A DNA stretch of 64,000 nucleotides from positions 434,001 through 498,000 of the forward strand of contig NZ_AUFJ01000010.1 of NCBI RefSeq assembly GCF_000426445.1, read 5' to 3'. Below are positions 12,057 to 22,017 of this stretch, in pieces; position 1 is the stretch's first letter; the number at the start of each line of letters is the position of its first letter. The DNA is from Brevibacterium album DSM 18261 (GTDB lineage: Bacteria; Actinomycetota; Actinomycetes; Actinomycetales; Brevibacteriaceae). A model generated the notes under the pieces. The model was not told where the DNA came from. It was given only the letters and a program-made list of their open reading frames with translations, and did no database searches. A program made the position numbers and the translations under genes.

Positions 12057-12875
12057 TCAGTGGTCCTGGCTGACGCTCAGCTGGATGTAGGCCGCTGTGA
12101 GCAGCGCGAAGACGTAGGCCTGCAGGATGGAGACCATCGCCTCGAACAGCATGAAGAACAGTCCGCCCAGGAGGGTGAGGATGCCGAATCCGCCCATGAG
12201 GCCGCCCATGTCCACGAAGAAGAACTGCGTCGCGGCGAAGCAGAGCACGAGGAGCAGGTGGCCCACCAGCATGTTGAACATGAGACGGAGGGTGAGGCTC
12301 ACGGGGCGGGCGATGAAGGTCGAGACGAACTCGATGGGCGTGACGAGGAGGTACATCGGCTTGGGCACGCCCGCCGGGAACAGCTGGCTCTTGATGTAGG
12401 CCCCGCCGCCCTGCGCCTTGATGCCGGCCCCGATCATGACCACGTACACCACGAGCGCCATGACCAGCGGCATGCCGATGTTGGCGTTCGAGGAGATGTT
12501 CAGGAAGGGGATGACCTTCGTGATGTTGAGGAACAGGATGCCGAAGAAGAGCGCAGCGAGCAGGGGGAAGAAGCGGTCGCCGTCCTTCTTGCCGAGCATC
12601 CCGTACGCGATGTCACGGCGGACGAAGTCCAGCGCCATCTCGATGAGCGACTGGAAGCGGGTGGGGACGATGCGGGCCTTCCGCAGTCCCAGCCAGAAGA
12701 TGAGGATCAGGACGATGGTCGCCGCGATGCGCAGCAGCATCATCCGGTTGATCTCGAAGGGAGTGCCGACGAACAGGAAGCTCGGCGGGTAGAACTCCTC
12801 CAGGCCGGGAGCGTGGAAGCCGTCTCCCCCTCCAGCTGCGAGCAGCGACACCGTAGAGATGGCGTTGTAGAACAG
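12057..12875 (-). CDS. atpB: ATP synthase Fo a subunit (start uncertain, possibly CTG)
   Basis: Proton channel stator. Five or more transmembrane helices; the essential arginine lies in the helix IARPVSLTLRLMFNMLVGHLLL. The frame remains open to 13103, but conserved sequence begins around LFYNAISTVSLLAAGG. In that region there is no in-frame ATG. A CTG at 12875 has AGGAG exactly six bases upstream, giving 272 residues, the normal family length. A GTG at 12851 (264 residues) has no ribosome binding site. I annotate the CTG start with reservation. Likely the first gene of the atpBEFHAGDC transcription unit. Confidence 0.9.
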   Translation of the reverse strand: MFYNAISTVSLLAAGGGDGFHAPGLEEFYPPSFLFVGTPFEINRMMLLRIAATIVLILIFWLGLRKARIVPTRFQSLIEMALDFVRRDIAYGMLGKKDGDRFFPLLAALFFGILFLNITKVIPFLNISSNANIGMPLVMALVVYVVMIGAGIKAQGGGAYIKSQLFPAGVPKPMYLLVTPIEFVSTFIARPVSLTLRLMFNMLVGHLLLVLCFAATQFFFVDMGGLMGGFGILTLLGGLFFMLFEAMVSILQAYVFALLTAAYIQLSVSQDH

Positions 12876-13232
12876 GGCGGACTCCTGACGGCTATGCGGA
12901 CCCGCTGGAGCGGACCCGGCTACGGCAGTACGAACGCGCACGCACAGCGGACCCTTGAGGTCTGCGACTCGCGCGCAGTGGTCATTCGGCTGGAGCGGGT
13001 GAGCCGGAACGGCTCCGAACACCCATGTTCCGCGGGCCCCCTGCTCCTCCTCCGCTGAGCCGCCGGAGTCCCGAGCAGCGGCTCGGCAGTCACGTGCGGT
13101 CACGTCCGGAGGAAGCTCTGAGGGTTCTCCACACAGTCATCCAGCTTTTCCTCGCCCTACTCTACCAAGCGTAGAGAGATGATTGAAACCGCGAGCGCCC
13201 ACGGCCTCCGCACGGGCGGTGTGGCGTTGGTC
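12876..13232. other. Leader/promoter region upstream of atpB
   Basis: 357 bp with no convincing gene. A small inverted repeat CTCTAC-N5-GTAGAG sits at 13160–13176 just after the atpI stop and could be a weak terminator or operator. It is more AT-rich than its surroundings at 13130–13190, so a promoter for the atp operon is plausible there, but I cannot assign clear -35/-10 boxes. Confidence 0.4.
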
Positions 13233-13691
13233 TCAGGAGGCGCCGGACTCGTCCACGAGCGGCAGCCGCGAGCGCTGGACGATGACGACGTCCGCGATGA
13301 GCGAGCAGATCGCGGCGGCGGCGAGCGTGAGGAACAGGACCCAGGGATCGTAGAAGTCCTGGCCCCGCAGGAGCACGCCGACCCCCATGAACGCGACGAT
13401 CTTCACGAGGAACGCGCCCAGCACCCCGGCGGCCATCGCGGTGGGCGAGGACTCGGCGGTGAAGTACATCGTCACACTCGTGATCGCGAAGAACACGAAG
13501 GCCGCGAGCGCACCGATCGCTGCGGCCCAGACCCCGGCCAGCGAGGCGACGAGTGCGCCGATGACGGCGGCGACGGTTCCGATCGCGATCGCGACGAGCG
13601 CTCCTGCCACGATGATGTTGCGCATGAGCGTGCGGACCGTGACGGTGCGGGGCGCGGAGGGCTCGGGGGGCTGTGGGTCTGCGGCGGTCAT
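13233..13691 (-). CDS. AtpI-like small membrane protein
   Basis: 152 residues: a short Pro-rich cytoplasmic N-terminus, then four predicted transmembrane helices (NIIVAGALVAIAIGTVAAVIG; AAAIGALAAFVFFAITSVTMYF; AAGVLGAFLVKIVAFMGVGVLL; PWVLFLTLAAAAICSLIADVV). Position between wecA-like and atpB, and topology, fit AtpI, which helps c-ring assembly or ion supply in other bacteria. GGAG lies five bases before the ATG, and the start overlaps the preceding stop codon (ATGA). Confidence 0.8.
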   Translation of the reverse strand: MTAADPQPPEPSAPRTVTVRTLMRNIIVAGALVAIAIGTVAAVIGALVASLAGVWAAAIGALAAFVFFAITSVTMYFTAESSPTAMAAGVLGAFLVKIVAFMGVGVLLRGQDFYDPWVLFLTLAAAAICSLIADVVIVQRSRLPLVDESGAS

Positions 13692-14794
13692 GTCTTCTCC
13701 TTGCTCGCCAGGCGGCGGCCCAGCGGGTAGAACGTGAGTCCGAGGGTGACGAGGACGAGTCCGGCCAGCACCGGCAGGAGGGTCTGGACGCGGAAGACGA
13801 GGAACGAGACGGAGCCGAAGGCGAAGATCGCCGTCCAGAGGTAGAGCAGCAGCACGGCCCGCGCGTGGGAGTGGCCCAGCCGGAGCATGCGGTGGTGGAG
13901 GTGCTTGGCATCGGCGGAGAACGGCGACTTCCCCGCGAGCATCCGACGGAGGACGGCGAGCCCGAGATCGAGCAGCGGGAGGGCCATCACCGCGATCGGC
14001 AGGATGATCGGCAGGGCCGCGGCGAAGGCCCGCTCCTGCGTGAGCAGGGCGGGGTCCACCTGACCGGTCACGCGGATCGTCGAGGCCGCCAGCAGCAGCC
14101 CGATGAGCATCGAGCCCGAATCCCCCATGAAGATCCGAGCGGGGTTGAAGTTGTGGGGCAGGAAGCCCACGCAGGCGCCCACCAGCACCGCGATGATGAG
14201 CGAGGCGAGGTTCGCATAGCTGTCCGGCGAGGCGTCCACGGCCAGGCGGTAGCTGTAGACGAAGAAGGCGGCACCGCCGATCGAGACGACGCCCGCCGCC
14301 AGGCCGTCCAGCCCGTCCACGAAGTTCACGGCGTTGATCGAGATGAGCACCACGAGGACGGTGAGCGCGACGGACATGCGCGGGGAGCCGATGATGACCC
14401 CGCCCAGGGGGATCGAGAGCAGGCTCACGCCCATGAGCGCCATGAAGCCGGCCGCGAGCGCCTGGCCCGCGAGCTTCGTCGTCCAGTGCAGGTCCCAGAT
14501 GTCGTCGATGACGCCCAGGAGCCACAGGAGGGTCGCCGCCCCCGCGATCCCCAGCACGGGCCCGGGCTCGTCGAACACGCGCGAGAGGAAGGGGGTCTGC
14601 GAGGCCACCGCGAGGCCGCCCATGATGCCGGCGAACATCGCCGTCCCGCCCAGCCTGGGGGTGGGCACGGAGTGGACGTCCCGCTCGCGCAGGGCCGCGA
14701 AGATGAGCCCCCGCTCCGCGATCCTCCTCACCATCGGGGTGAGGAGGTACGAGATGACCGCGGAGACGAGGAGGACGAAGAGGTAGGCGCGCAC
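13688..14794 (-). CDS. WecA/TagO-type undecaprenyl-phosphate sugar-1-phosphate transferase
   Basis: 368 residues, about eleven transmembrane helices. It carries the family motifs: VPTPRLGG near the N-terminus, LLGVIDDIWDL (aspartate pair), NAVNFVDGLDGLAAG (the NxxNxxDGLDGLA motif) and HxxHH-like DAKHLHHRMLRLGHSH. The enzyme loads a HexNAc-1-phosphate, in mycobacteria GlcNAc for arabinogalactan linker synthesis, onto the polyprenyl carrier at the inner membrane face. GTG start directly abutting the tsaC stop. Confidence 0.92.
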   Translation of the reverse strand: MRAYLFVLLVSAVISYLLTPMVRRIAERGLIFAALRERDVHSVPTPRLGGTAMFAGIMGGLAVASQTPFLSRVFDEPGPVLGIAGAATLLWLLGVIDDIWDLHWTTKLAGQALAAGFMALMGVSLLSIPLGGVIIGSPRMSVALTVLVVLISINAVNFVDGLDGLAAGVVSIGGAAFFVYSYRLAVDASPDSYANLASLIIAVLVGACVGFLPHNFNPARIFMGDSGSMLIGLLLAASTIRVTGQVDPALLTQERAFAAALPIILPIAVMALPLLDLGLAVLRRMLAGKSPFSADAKHLHHRMLRLGHSHARAVLLLYLWTAIFAFGSVSFLVFRVQTLLPVLAGLVLVTLGLTFYPLGRRLASKEKT

Positions 14795-15445
14795 TCAGCC
14801 GTCCAGTTCGGCGATCTCCGGGACGACCCCTGCGAGCGCCTCGGCGGAGATGGGACCTGCGCGCACGATGCGCGGGGGGTCCACGGTCATGTCCACGATG
14901 GTCGAGGAGCCCTGCCCGCTCCGGGGCCCGGCGTCCAGGTACACGGACACGGACTCCCCCAGCATCGCGGAGGCCTGTTCGGCGGTCTCCGCGGCGGGCT
15001 CGCCGTGCGTGTTGGCGCTCGAGACGGCCAGCGGTCCGGTCTCGCCCAGCAGGGCGAGGGCATCCGCGTCGTCGGGCATACGCAGCGCCACCGTCCCCTG
15101 CGCGTCGCCGAGGTCCCAGTCGAGCATCGGCTGCGCATGGCAGATGAGCGTGAGCGGACCGGGCCAGAACGCCTCGGTGAGCGCGGTGATGCGCGCGTCC
15201 ACGCCTTCGGCCAGCGCCATGACGACCTGCGGGTCCTTGACGAGCACGGGCGGGGGCATGTCCCGTCCGCGGCCCTTCGCCGCGAGCAGCGCGGCCACCG
15301 CCGCGGGGCTGAAGGCGTCCGCGGCGATCCCGTAGACGGTGTCGGTGGGGATCACGAGGAGCTCACCGTCCCGCACGACGCGCGCAGCGGTCTCGAGCAC
15401 GAGCTCGCGCACCTGCTCGTTGCGGATGTCGAAGGTCCGTGACAT
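14795..15445 (-). CDS. L-threonylcarbamoyladenylate synthase (TsaC/Sua5/YrdC)
   Basis: Makes threonylcarbamoyl-AMP from threonine, bicarbonate and ATP for the t6A37 modification of ANN-decoding tRNAs. 216 residues of YrdC fold: VIPTDTVYGIAADA near the N-terminus, KGRGRDMPPPVLV, FWPGPLTLI and AVSSANTHGEPA. It is the short TsaC form, lacking the separate Sua5 domain. Directly downstream of prmC in the conserved prfA–prmC–tsaC–wecA order. Confidence 0.93.
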   Translation of the reverse strand: MSRTFDIRNEQVRELVLETAARVVRDGELLVIPTDTVYGIAADAFSPAAVAALLAAKGRGRDMPPPVLVKDPQVVMALAEGVDARITALTEAFWPGPLTLICHAQPMLDWDLGDAQGTVALRMPDDADALALLGETGPLAVSSANTHGEPAAETAEQASAMLGESVSVYLDAGPRSGQGSSTIVDMTVDPPRIVRAGPISAEALAGVVPEIAELDG

Positions 15446-15501
15446 CGGATGCGGCTCTCTTCCCGTCAGGTGTGCGGCGCCCCGGGCTCAGCGGTCGATG
15501 C

Positions 15502-16431
15502 TCAGCAGCGGGTCGCCAGGGTGAATCGATCTCGACCAGTGTAGTCGGACCGGGTCTCGGCGCCCGTGAGCCCCGCACCCGCCATGAGCGTTCTCACAGC
15601 GGCTCCCTGGACGTCCGCGTGCTCGAGCACGAGGACGCCTCCGGGGGCGAGCACGGCGGCGGCGGCCGCGATCACCCGCGCGGGCACCGCGAGCCCGTCC
15701 GCTCCCCCGCCCCAGAGGGCGGGCCGCGGATCGTGCCCGATCACCTCGGGCTCGCACGTCGATCCGTCCGCCAGGACATAGGGCGGGTTGCTCACGACCA
15801 CATGGGGGCTGCCGCCGAGCTCCGCGGCGCAGATCCCCGCCACCCGCTCGGCATCGCCGGCGTCGCCGAGGACCACACGGAACCGGGAGCCCGAGGCCGC
15901 GAGCAGATCCCCCGCCGCGGCGACGCTGCGGCCCGCCCATGCGGCGGCCTGCGCATCGATCTCGACGCCCACCGCCGAGGTGCCCGGCGCCTCGACCGCG
16001 AGGGCCAGCCCCAGCGCTCCCGAGCCGGTGCACAGATCGAGCACCCGCGCCGGGCCGCTCCCGGCTCCGCTCCGGGCCCGTCGCTCGGCGAGTGCGTCGA
16101 GACCGGCCTGGGCGACGAGCTCGGTCTCCGGCCGCGGCACGAAGACCCCGGGGCCCACCGGCAGCGCGAGGAGGCGGAAGTGCGCGATCCCGGTGAGGTG
16201 CTGGAGCGGTACGCGCTCCCCGCGCCGTGCGCACAGGTTCGCGAAACGGCGCCCGATGTCCGCGGGCACATCCTCGTCGAAGAGCCTGGCGCGGCGCACA
16301 CGGGCCTCGTCCCGTTCCCAGGCGTGTGCGAGGAGGCTCAGGGCATCCGCGGCCGGGGAGGCCACGCCTGCGCGCGCGAGCGCGGCCTCGGCCTCGGCCA
16401 GCACTGCCGCCGTGCCCGCTGCAGCGCTCAT
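15502..16431 (-). CDS. prmC: Release factor glutamine methyltransferase
   Basis: Methylates the glutamine of the GGQ motif of RF1 and RF2 using S-adenosylmethionine. 309 residues: an N-terminal helical recognition domain ([21 protein letters not shown]) followed by a Rossmann methyltransferase domain with [16 protein letters not shown] and the catalytic VVSNPPYVL. The start overlaps the prfA stop by ATGA, so it is translationally coupled to its substrate RF1. Confidence 0.95.
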   Translation of the reverse strand: MSAAAGTAAVLAEAEAALARAGVASPAADALSLLAHAWERDEARVRRARLFDEDVPADIGRRFANLCARRGERVPLQHLTGIAHFRLLALPVGPGVFVPRPETELVAQAGLDALAERRARSGAGSGPARVLDLCTGSGALGLALAVEAPGTSAVGVEIDAQAAAWAGRSVAAAGDLLAASGSRFRVVLGDAGDAERVAGICAAELGGSPHVVVSNPPYVLADGSTCEPEVIGHDPRPALWGGGADGLAVPARVIAAAAAVLAPGGVLVLEHADVQGAAVRTLMAGAGLTGAETRSDYTGRDRFTLATRC

Positions 16432-17519
16432 CCAATGTCCTCGAGCCGTTCGGCCCGCTCGGCGGCCGTGAGCGAGGCGATGACCTCGTCGAGCCGGCCG
16501 TCGAGCACCTGGTCGAGGTTGTGGGCCTTGTACCCCGTGCGGTGATCCGTCACGCGGTTCTCCGGGAAGTTGTAGGTGCGGATGCGTTCGGAGCGGTCCA
16601 CCGTGCGCACCTGCGAGCGGCGCTTGGCCGATTCCTCGGCCGCGGCCTCCTCCGCCCGGGCCGCGAGGATCCGCGCGCGGAGCATCCGGAGGGCGGCCTC
16701 CCTGTTCTGCAGCTGGGACTTCTCGTTCTGGCAGCTGGCGGTGATGCCCGTGGGCAGGTGCGTGATCCGGACGGCGGAATCGGTCGTGTTGACCGACTGT
16801 CCGCCCGGTCCCGAGGAGCGGAACACGTCGATGCGCAGATCGGCCTCGGCGAGCTCGACCTCCTCGGGCGCATCCGCCTCGGGGAAGACGAGCACCCCGG
16901 CCGCCGAGGTGTGGATGCGGCCGGCCGATTCCGTCACCGGCACGCGCTGGACCCGGTGCACACCGCCCTCGAACTTCACGAGGCCGTACACGCCGCCGGA
17001 GGACGATTTGAGCGCCAGGGTCAGGTCCTTGGCACCGCCCAGCTCGGAGCGGGTCTCGTCGAGGATCTCCGCGCTCCAGCCGCGCGCGGCCGCCCAGCGC
17101 ATGTACATGCGCGCGAGGTCGCCGGCGAAGAGCGCGGATTCCTCACCGCCCTCGCCCGCGCGGATCTCGATGATCGCATCGCGCCCGTCGTCCGGGTCCT
17201 TCGGCACGAGCAGCTCCCTGAGCTCGTCGGCCAGCGCCGGGCGCTCCCGCTCGGCCTCCGCCTCGAGCTCGGCGAGCTCCACGGCGAAGTCCGGGTCGTC
17301 CGCGAGCTCACGGGCCGCGGCGAGATCCTCGTCGAGGGTCCTGATCCGCGCCCAGACGCGCGCGACCCGGTCGAGCTCCGCATAGCGCCTCGTGAGCGCG
17401 CGGGCCCGACCGGGGCTGGCGTGGACTGCGGGGTCGGCGAGCTCCTGCTCGACGCGCGTGTGCTCGTCGAGCAGGGAGCGCACACTGGCTTCCAGTGCGG
17501 CGAGGTCATCAGCTGCCAC
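16428..17519 (-). CDS. prfA: Peptide chain release factor 1
   Basis: Recognises UAA and UAG stop codons. 363 residues. The anticodon-mimic tripeptide is PVT in [18 protein letters not shown], the catalytic motif is GGQ in [15 protein letters not shown], and the C-terminal segment [20 protein letters not shown] is typical. GTG start at 17519, 17 bp after the rho stop; a longer frame runs into rho without similarity. The ribosomal protein L31 gene often found between rho and prfA in actinobacteria is not present. Confidence 0.95.
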   Translation of the reverse strand: MAADDLAALEASVRSLLDEHTRVEQELADPAVHASPGRARALTRRYAELDRVARVWARIRTLDEDLAAARELADDPDFAVELAELEAEAERERPALADELRELLVPKDPDDGRDAIIEIRAGEGGEESALFAGDLARMYMRWAAARGWSAEILDETRSELGGAKDLTLALKSSSGGVYGLVKFEGGVHRVQRVPVTESAGRIHTSAAGVLVFPEADAPEEVELAEADLRIDVFRSSGPGGQSVNTTDSAVRITHLPTGITASCQNEKSQLQNREAALRMLRARILAARAEEAAAEESAKRRSQVRTVDRSERIRTYNFPENRVTDHRTGYKAHNLDQVLDGRLDEVIASLTAAERAERLEDIG

Positions 17520-17536
17520 GCCGGCCGACCCCGTGC

Positions 17537-19510
17537 TCAGTGGTCGTCCGCGGCCGACTTGGGCAGCGGGGTCGTCTTGTGGACCTGCATGAGGAACTCG
17601 GCATTGGAGCCGGTCTCCTTGAGCTTGTCCAGGAGCAGCTCGACGGCCTGCTGCTGCTCGAGGCCGGAGAGCAGGCGGCGCAGCTGCCACATGACCTTGC
17701 GCTCCTCCGGCCGCATGAGGTTCTCCTCGCGGCGGGTGCTGGAGCTGTTGACGTCCACCGCGGGGAAGATCCGCTTCTCCGCGAGGTGGCGCGAGAGCCG
17801 CAGCTCCATGTTGCCGGTGCCCTTGAACTCCTCGAAGATGACCTCGTCCATCTTCGAGCCGGTCTCCACGAGCGCGGTCGCGAGGATCGTGAGCGAGCCG
17901 CCGCCCTCGATGTTGCGCGCGGCGCCGAAGAACTTCTTGGGCGGGTAGAGGGCGTGCGCGTCCACACCGCCGGACAGGATCCGGCCGCTGGCCGGCTGCG
18001 CGATGTTGTAGGCGCGGCCCAGGCGGGTGAGGTTGTCCAGGAGCACCACGACGTCCTGGCCCATCTCCACGAGCCGCTTGGCGCGCTCGATCGCGAGCTC
18101 CGCGATCGTCGTGTGGTCATCGGCCGGGCGGTCGAAGGTCGAGGCGATGACCTCGCCCTTGACCGCGCGCTGCATGTCCGTGACCTCCTCGGGGCGCTCG
18201 TCCACGAGGACGACCATGAGGTGGACCTCAGGGTTGTTCTCCGTGATCGCGTTTGCGATCTGCTGCATGATCGTGGTCTTGCCGGCCTTGGGCGGGGCGA
18301 CGATGAGGCCGCGCTGGCCCTTGCCGATGGGGCTCACGAGGTCGATCATGCGCGTCGTGATCGTCTTCGAGGTCGTCTCGAGGCGCAGGCGCTCCTGCGG
18401 GTAGAGCGGGGTGAGCTTGGAGAACTCGACGCGGCGCTTCGCATCCTCGATGCTGAGCCCGTTGACGGAGTCGAGCCGGACGAGCGCATCGAACTTCTCG
18501 CGCTTGCCCTGCTTCTCGCCCTCGCGCGGCTTCCGGATGGCGCCGGTGACGGCATCGCCCTTGCGCAGGCCGTTCTTCTTCACCAGGCCTGCGGAGACGT
18601 AGACGTCATTGGGCCCGGACAGGTAGCCCGAGGTCCGCAGGAAGGCGTAGTTGTCGTGCACGTCGAGGATGCCGCCCACGGGGATGAGGACGTCATCGGG
18701 ACGCAGCTGCTCCTCGCCGCGGCCCCGGCGGCTGCGCTCGCTCCGGTCGCGTCCGCGGCCCCGCCGCTCGCGATCGTTGCGGTCGCCGCGGTCGTTGCGC
18801 TCGTTCCGATCTCCGCGGTCATTCCGGTCGTTCCGGTCGCCGCGCTGGGAGCGGTCTCCCCGGTCGCCGCGACCCTCGCGGTCACCGCCGCGGTCGCTGC
18901 GCTCACCGCCGCGACCCTCGCGGTCATTGCGCCGGCGGCGGCCCCGACGGCCGTCGCGCTCGTCGTCGGAGTCCTGTGCGCCGGAGCCGTCGGACTCGCC
19001 CGCGTCCTGTGATCGGCTCTCGGCGGAGCCGCGGGCGCCCTGCCCGGCGGCGGGCGCGGCTTCCTGGGAGGCTTCGTCCCGCTTCTCGGCGGGCTGCGTC
19101 CGGGCCGCGGCGGCCTCCTGCTCACCCTCCTGCGCGGCACGCCCGGAGCGGGCCCCGCTGCGGCGCGCAGTGCGCGGCGCCGTCTCGGAGTCCTTCCCGG
19201 CGGTCTGCTGGGGAGCCGGCTCGGCTGCGGTCTCGGAGGCCGGAGCCTCGGCGGGGGCCGAGGCGGTCTGCTCCTCCGTGGCCGGCTGCGCCTTCTCCTC
19301 CCGCGGCTTGCGCGTGCGGGCCGGCTTCTCGGAGGAGGCGGCGGCACCGCTGCCGCCGGAGGACTGGATGGCCTCGATCAGGTCGCTCTTCCGCATGCGG
19401 CGGTAGCCCTTGATGCCGAGCCCGGACGCCATCTCCTGCAGCTGGGGCAGGCGGAGTGCGGTGAGGCTTCCCGAACGCGCTGCATTGTCGTTCGTGGTGG
19501 TTTCGGTCAC
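17537..19510 (-). CDS. rho: Transcription termination factor Rho, with long disordered Arg/Asp insert
   Basis: Hexameric RNA helicase that terminates transcription. 657 residues versus 419 in E. coli. The N-terminal SAP-like part ([33 protein letters not shown]) is followed by a ~200-residue low-complexity insert, first Ala/Glu-rich then repeats such as [15 protein letters not shown], before the RNA-binding cold-shock fold ([13 protein letters not shown]) and ATPase core: P-loop APPKAGKTT, Walker [12 protein letters not shown], and the Q-loop/R-loop segments. Such inserts are typical for actinobacterial Rho and bind RNA. GTG start with AAGGA six bases upstream. Confidence 0.96.
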   Translation of the reverse strand: MTETTTNDNAARSGSLTALRLPQLQEMASGLGIKGYRRMRKSDLIEAIQSSGGSGAAASSEKPARTRKPREEKAQPATEEQTASAPAEAPASETAAEPAPQQTAGKDSETAPRTARRSGARSGRAAQEGEQEAAAARTQPAEKRDEASQEAAPAAGQGARGSAESRSQDAGESDGSGAQDSDDERDGRRGRRRRNDREGRGGERSDRGGDREGRGDRGDRSQRGDRNDRNDRGDRNERNDRGDRNDRERRGRGRDRSERSRRGRGEEQLRPDDVLIPVGGILDVHDNYAFLRTSGYLSGPNDVYVSAGLVKKNGLRKGDAVTGAIRKPREGEKQGKREKFDALVRLDSVNGLSIEDAKRRVEFSKLTPLYPQERLRLETTSKTITTRMIDLVSPIGKGQRGLIVAPPKAGKTTIMQQIANAITENNPEVHLMVVLVDERPEEVTDMQRAVKGEVIASTFDRPADDHTTIAELAIERAKRLVEMGQDVVVLLDNLTRLGRAYNIAQPASGRILSGGVDAHALYPPKKFFGAARNIEGGGSLTILATALVETGSKMDEVIFEEFKGTGNMELRLSRHLAEKRIFPAVDVNSSSTRREENLMRPEERKVMWQLRRLLSGLEQQQAVELLLDKLKETGSNAEFLMQVHKTTPLPKSAADDH

Positions 19511-19923
19511 GAAGGTTCCTTCTCCCTCGTTCGGCTGTGCGCAGCTTGCCGCGCTCTCAAGGCGCTCACAGGGGCACAGCGGCGGATAGCACCCTCGGGT
19601 GCGTCATTGAAGACACAGAGTCGGACTGAACAGCGTTCGTACTGAACCGAGTGCGTCTGGGATGTTGCCGCACAGATCGAGACTGACATCGGTCCGCCAT
19701 GACGATGCGCATCCGCGGAGATCCACGATCTCCGGCGCATCCCGGCGGCGATGACTGCGGTCACTGTGGCAGATGGCGCGGTGACCTACGCCGTGATGGC
19801 GTATGGCACGGAGACATATGACAGGGTGCCCGCAGGCGGAACAGTCTCATGGTACACGCCGCACGGCTCCCGGGCGAAATCGGCCGGAGCGGACAGGGGC
19901 TCGGACGCCCGCACCCGTGCCCT
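19511..19923. other. Long leader region upstream of rho
   Basis: 413 bp between the thrB stop and the rho start, both on the minus strand. I see no supported gene. It contains two inverted repeats, GGTCAC/GTGACC (19759–19764 with 19780–19785) and TACGCC-N5-GGCGTA (19787–19803), which could mark a promoter or structured leader. Rho is commonly autoregulated by leader attenuation in other bacteria, which would fit the length, but nothing here proves it. Confidence 0.4.
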
Positions 19924-20880
19924 TCAGGCGCCGGCGCCGCGCAGCAGCAGGGTGGAGGCGCCGCTCTCCGCGATCTGCAGCGCGAGCACGCGCGCATCGT
20001 CGCCGGCGAGCACGGTGCGCACGCGGGCCTCGAGATCGGCACCCGTCCCGAGCACCGCCACCGTCGGACCGGCGCCGGAGACGACGGCCGCGAGGCCCTG
20101 ATCGCGCAGCGCATCGATCCGCTCGAGGGAGCCCACCATCGCCGGCCGGCGGTACTCCTGGTGCAGCCGGTCCTTCGTCGCGTCGAACAGCAGGGCCGGA
20201 TCGTGGCAGACGGCGTGGACGAAGAGGCCCGCGATCGCCGAGTTCGCCGCGGCCTCGGCGTGCGGGACGCGTGACGGCAGCAGGTCGCGGGCCACGCCGG
20301 TGTCCAGCCGGGTGTCCGGCACGACGACGACGGCGCGGACGTCCGGGTGCACGGGCAGCGAGATGGACTGCGCGCGCTCGGGCTCCGGATACCAGCTCAC
20401 CGTCACACCGCCGAAGAGGGCCGGTGCCGCATTGTCCGGATGGCCCTCGAAGTGCGTCGCCCAGGCGAGCTTCTCCCCCGGCGTGGGCTCGGGGAGGCCG
20501 GCAGCGGTCGAGAGCGCGTCCGCGATGGAGATCCCCGCGACCACCGCCGCCGCCGAGGAGCCGAGCCCGCGCGAGTGCGGGATCCGGTTCTCGCACTCGA
20601 GCAGCAGGCGAGCCCCGCCGTCGACCCCGCGCGCGGCCAGCACCTGCGCCGCCACCCGGAGGATGAGGTGCCCCTCGGTCTCGGGAACCTCCCCCGCGCC
20701 CTCCCCCGTCACCGTCACCCGGTGCGCAGGATCGACCGGTTCGGATGCCAGCCGCACGCGCACGGTGTCGTGCAGGGTCAGCGCCATGCCGAAGGAGTCG
20801 TAGCCGGCCCCCAGGTTCGCCGAGGTGGCCGGGACCGCGATCTCGGCCGAGAAGCCCTCCGGGGCGACGTGCGCGCTCAT
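19924..20880 (-). CDS. thrB: Homoserine kinase
   Basis: GHMP-family kinase that phosphorylates homoserine in threonine synthesis. 318 residues: [25 protein letters not shown] at the N-terminus, the ATP-binding [16 protein letters not shown] motif, and the C-terminal [17 protein letters not shown] loop. The start ATG at 20880 overlaps the thrC stop by ATGA. Confidence 0.96.
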   Translation of the reverse strand: MSAHVAPEGFSAEIAVPATSANLGAGYDSFGMALTLHDTVRVRLASEPVDPAHRVTVTGEGAGEVPETEGHLILRVAAQVLAARGVDGGARLLLECENRIPHSRGLGSSAAAVVAGISIADALSTAAGLPEPTPGEKLAWATHFEGHPDNAAPALFGGVTVSWYPEPERAQSISLPVHPDVRAVVVVPDTRLDTGVARDLLPSRVPHAEAAANSAIAGLFVHAVCHDPALLFDATKDRLHQEYRRPAMVGSLERIDALRDQGLAAVVSGAGPTVAVLGTGADLEARVRTVLAGDDARVLALQIAESGASTLLLRGAGA

Positions 20881-21965
20881 GCGTCCTCGAGCCCCAGCGC
20901 GCGAGCCGCGCTCACGGCGTCGACGGAGACGCGCACGGGAGCGGTCTCCTCGCCGTCGGCGGACTTCAGCGCCCACTGCGGATCCTTGAGCCCGTGCCCG
21001 GTCACGGTCACGGACACCACCGCTCCGGCCGGGACGAGCCCCGCCGCCGAGGCCTTGAGGAGACCGGCCACGGAGGCCGCGGAGCCGGGCTCCACGAAGA
21101 TGCCCTCCTCGGAGGAGAGGATGCGGTGCGCGGCGAGGATCTCCTCGTCCGTCACGGAGTCGATGAGCCCGCCGGACTCGTCGCGGGCGGCCTCGGCCTG
21201 CGCCCACGAGGCGGGATTGCCGATCCGGATGGCGGTCGCGATGGTCTCGGGCTCGTCGACGGGGTGCCCGAGCACGATGGGGGCCGCACCGGCGGCCTGG
21301 AAGCCGTACATCTTCGGCAGCGACGAGGCCAGGCCCAGCGTGCGGTACTCGCGGAAGCCCTTCCAGTAGGCGGTGATGTTGCCCGCATTGCCCACCGGCA
21401 GGATGTGGATGTCCGGCGCCTGCCCCAGCGCGTCGACGATCTCGAAGGCCGCGGTCTTCTGCCCCTCGATGCGATCGGGGTTCACCGAGTTCACGAGGTC
21501 GACGGGGTAGGCCTCGGAGAGCTTGCGGCACAGCATGAGGCAGTCGTCGAAGTTCCCCTCGACCTCGAGCAGGGTCGCCCCGTGGGCGACGGCCTGGCTC
21601 ATCTTGCCCAGCGCGATCTTGCCGGCGGGCACGAGCACCGCCGACGTGAGGCCGGCCTTCGTCGCATAGGCCGCGGCCGAGGCCGAGGTGTTGCCGGTCG
21701 AGGCGCAGATGACCGCCTTGGCGCCGGCGGCCTTCGCCTTCGTGATCGCCATCGTCATGCCGCGGTCCTTGAAGGACGCGGTCGGGTTCATGCCCTCGTA
21801 CTTGACGTGGACCTCCGCGCCGACCCGCGCGGACAGGCCCTCGGCCCGGATGAGTGGCGTGCCGCCCTCCCCCAGCGTGACGGCGGGCGTGTCCGCGCCC
21901 ACGTCGAGGAGCTCACGGTACTCGTTGACGACTCCGGCCCACTGGTGGCGGTGTGCTGCTGCCAT
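20877..21965 (-). CDS. thrC: Threonine synthase
   Basis: PLP enzyme converting O-phosphohomoserine to threonine. 362 residues, the short actinobacterial type. The Schiff-base lysine is K66 in [11 protein letters not shown]; the phosphate-binding loop [15 protein letters not shown] follows. The ATG at 21965 has GAGGAA eight bases upstream. Second to last gene of the argS–lysA–hom–thrC–thrB unit. Confidence 0.97.
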   Translation of the reverse strand: MAAAHRHQWAGVVNEYRELLDVGADTPAVTLGEGGTPLIRAEGLSARVGAEVHVKYEGMNPTASFKDRGMTMAITKAKAAGAKAVICASTGNTSASAAAYATKAGLTSAVLVPAGKIALGKMSQAVAHGATLLEVEGNFDDCLMLCRKLSEAYPVDLVNSVNPDRIEGQKTAAFEIVDALGQAPDIHILPVGNAGNITAYWKGFREYRTLGLASSLPKMYGFQAAGAAPIVLGHPVDEPETIATAIRIGNPASWAQAEAARDESGGLIDSVTDEEILAAHRILSSEEGIFVEPGSAASVAGLLKASAAGLVPAGAVVSVTVTGHGLKDPQWALKSADGEETAPVRVSVDAVSAARALGLEDA

Positions 21966-22017
21966 TGGCTTGCGTTCCTCTGCTTTCCTGATGCGGCGGC
22001 TCCCGGGGCGGGACCGC

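Noticed and set aside
19507..19764. An 85-codon minus-strand frame upstream of rho
   Set aside because: No ribosome binding site, no recognisable family, and it overlaps the rho start; treated as leader.
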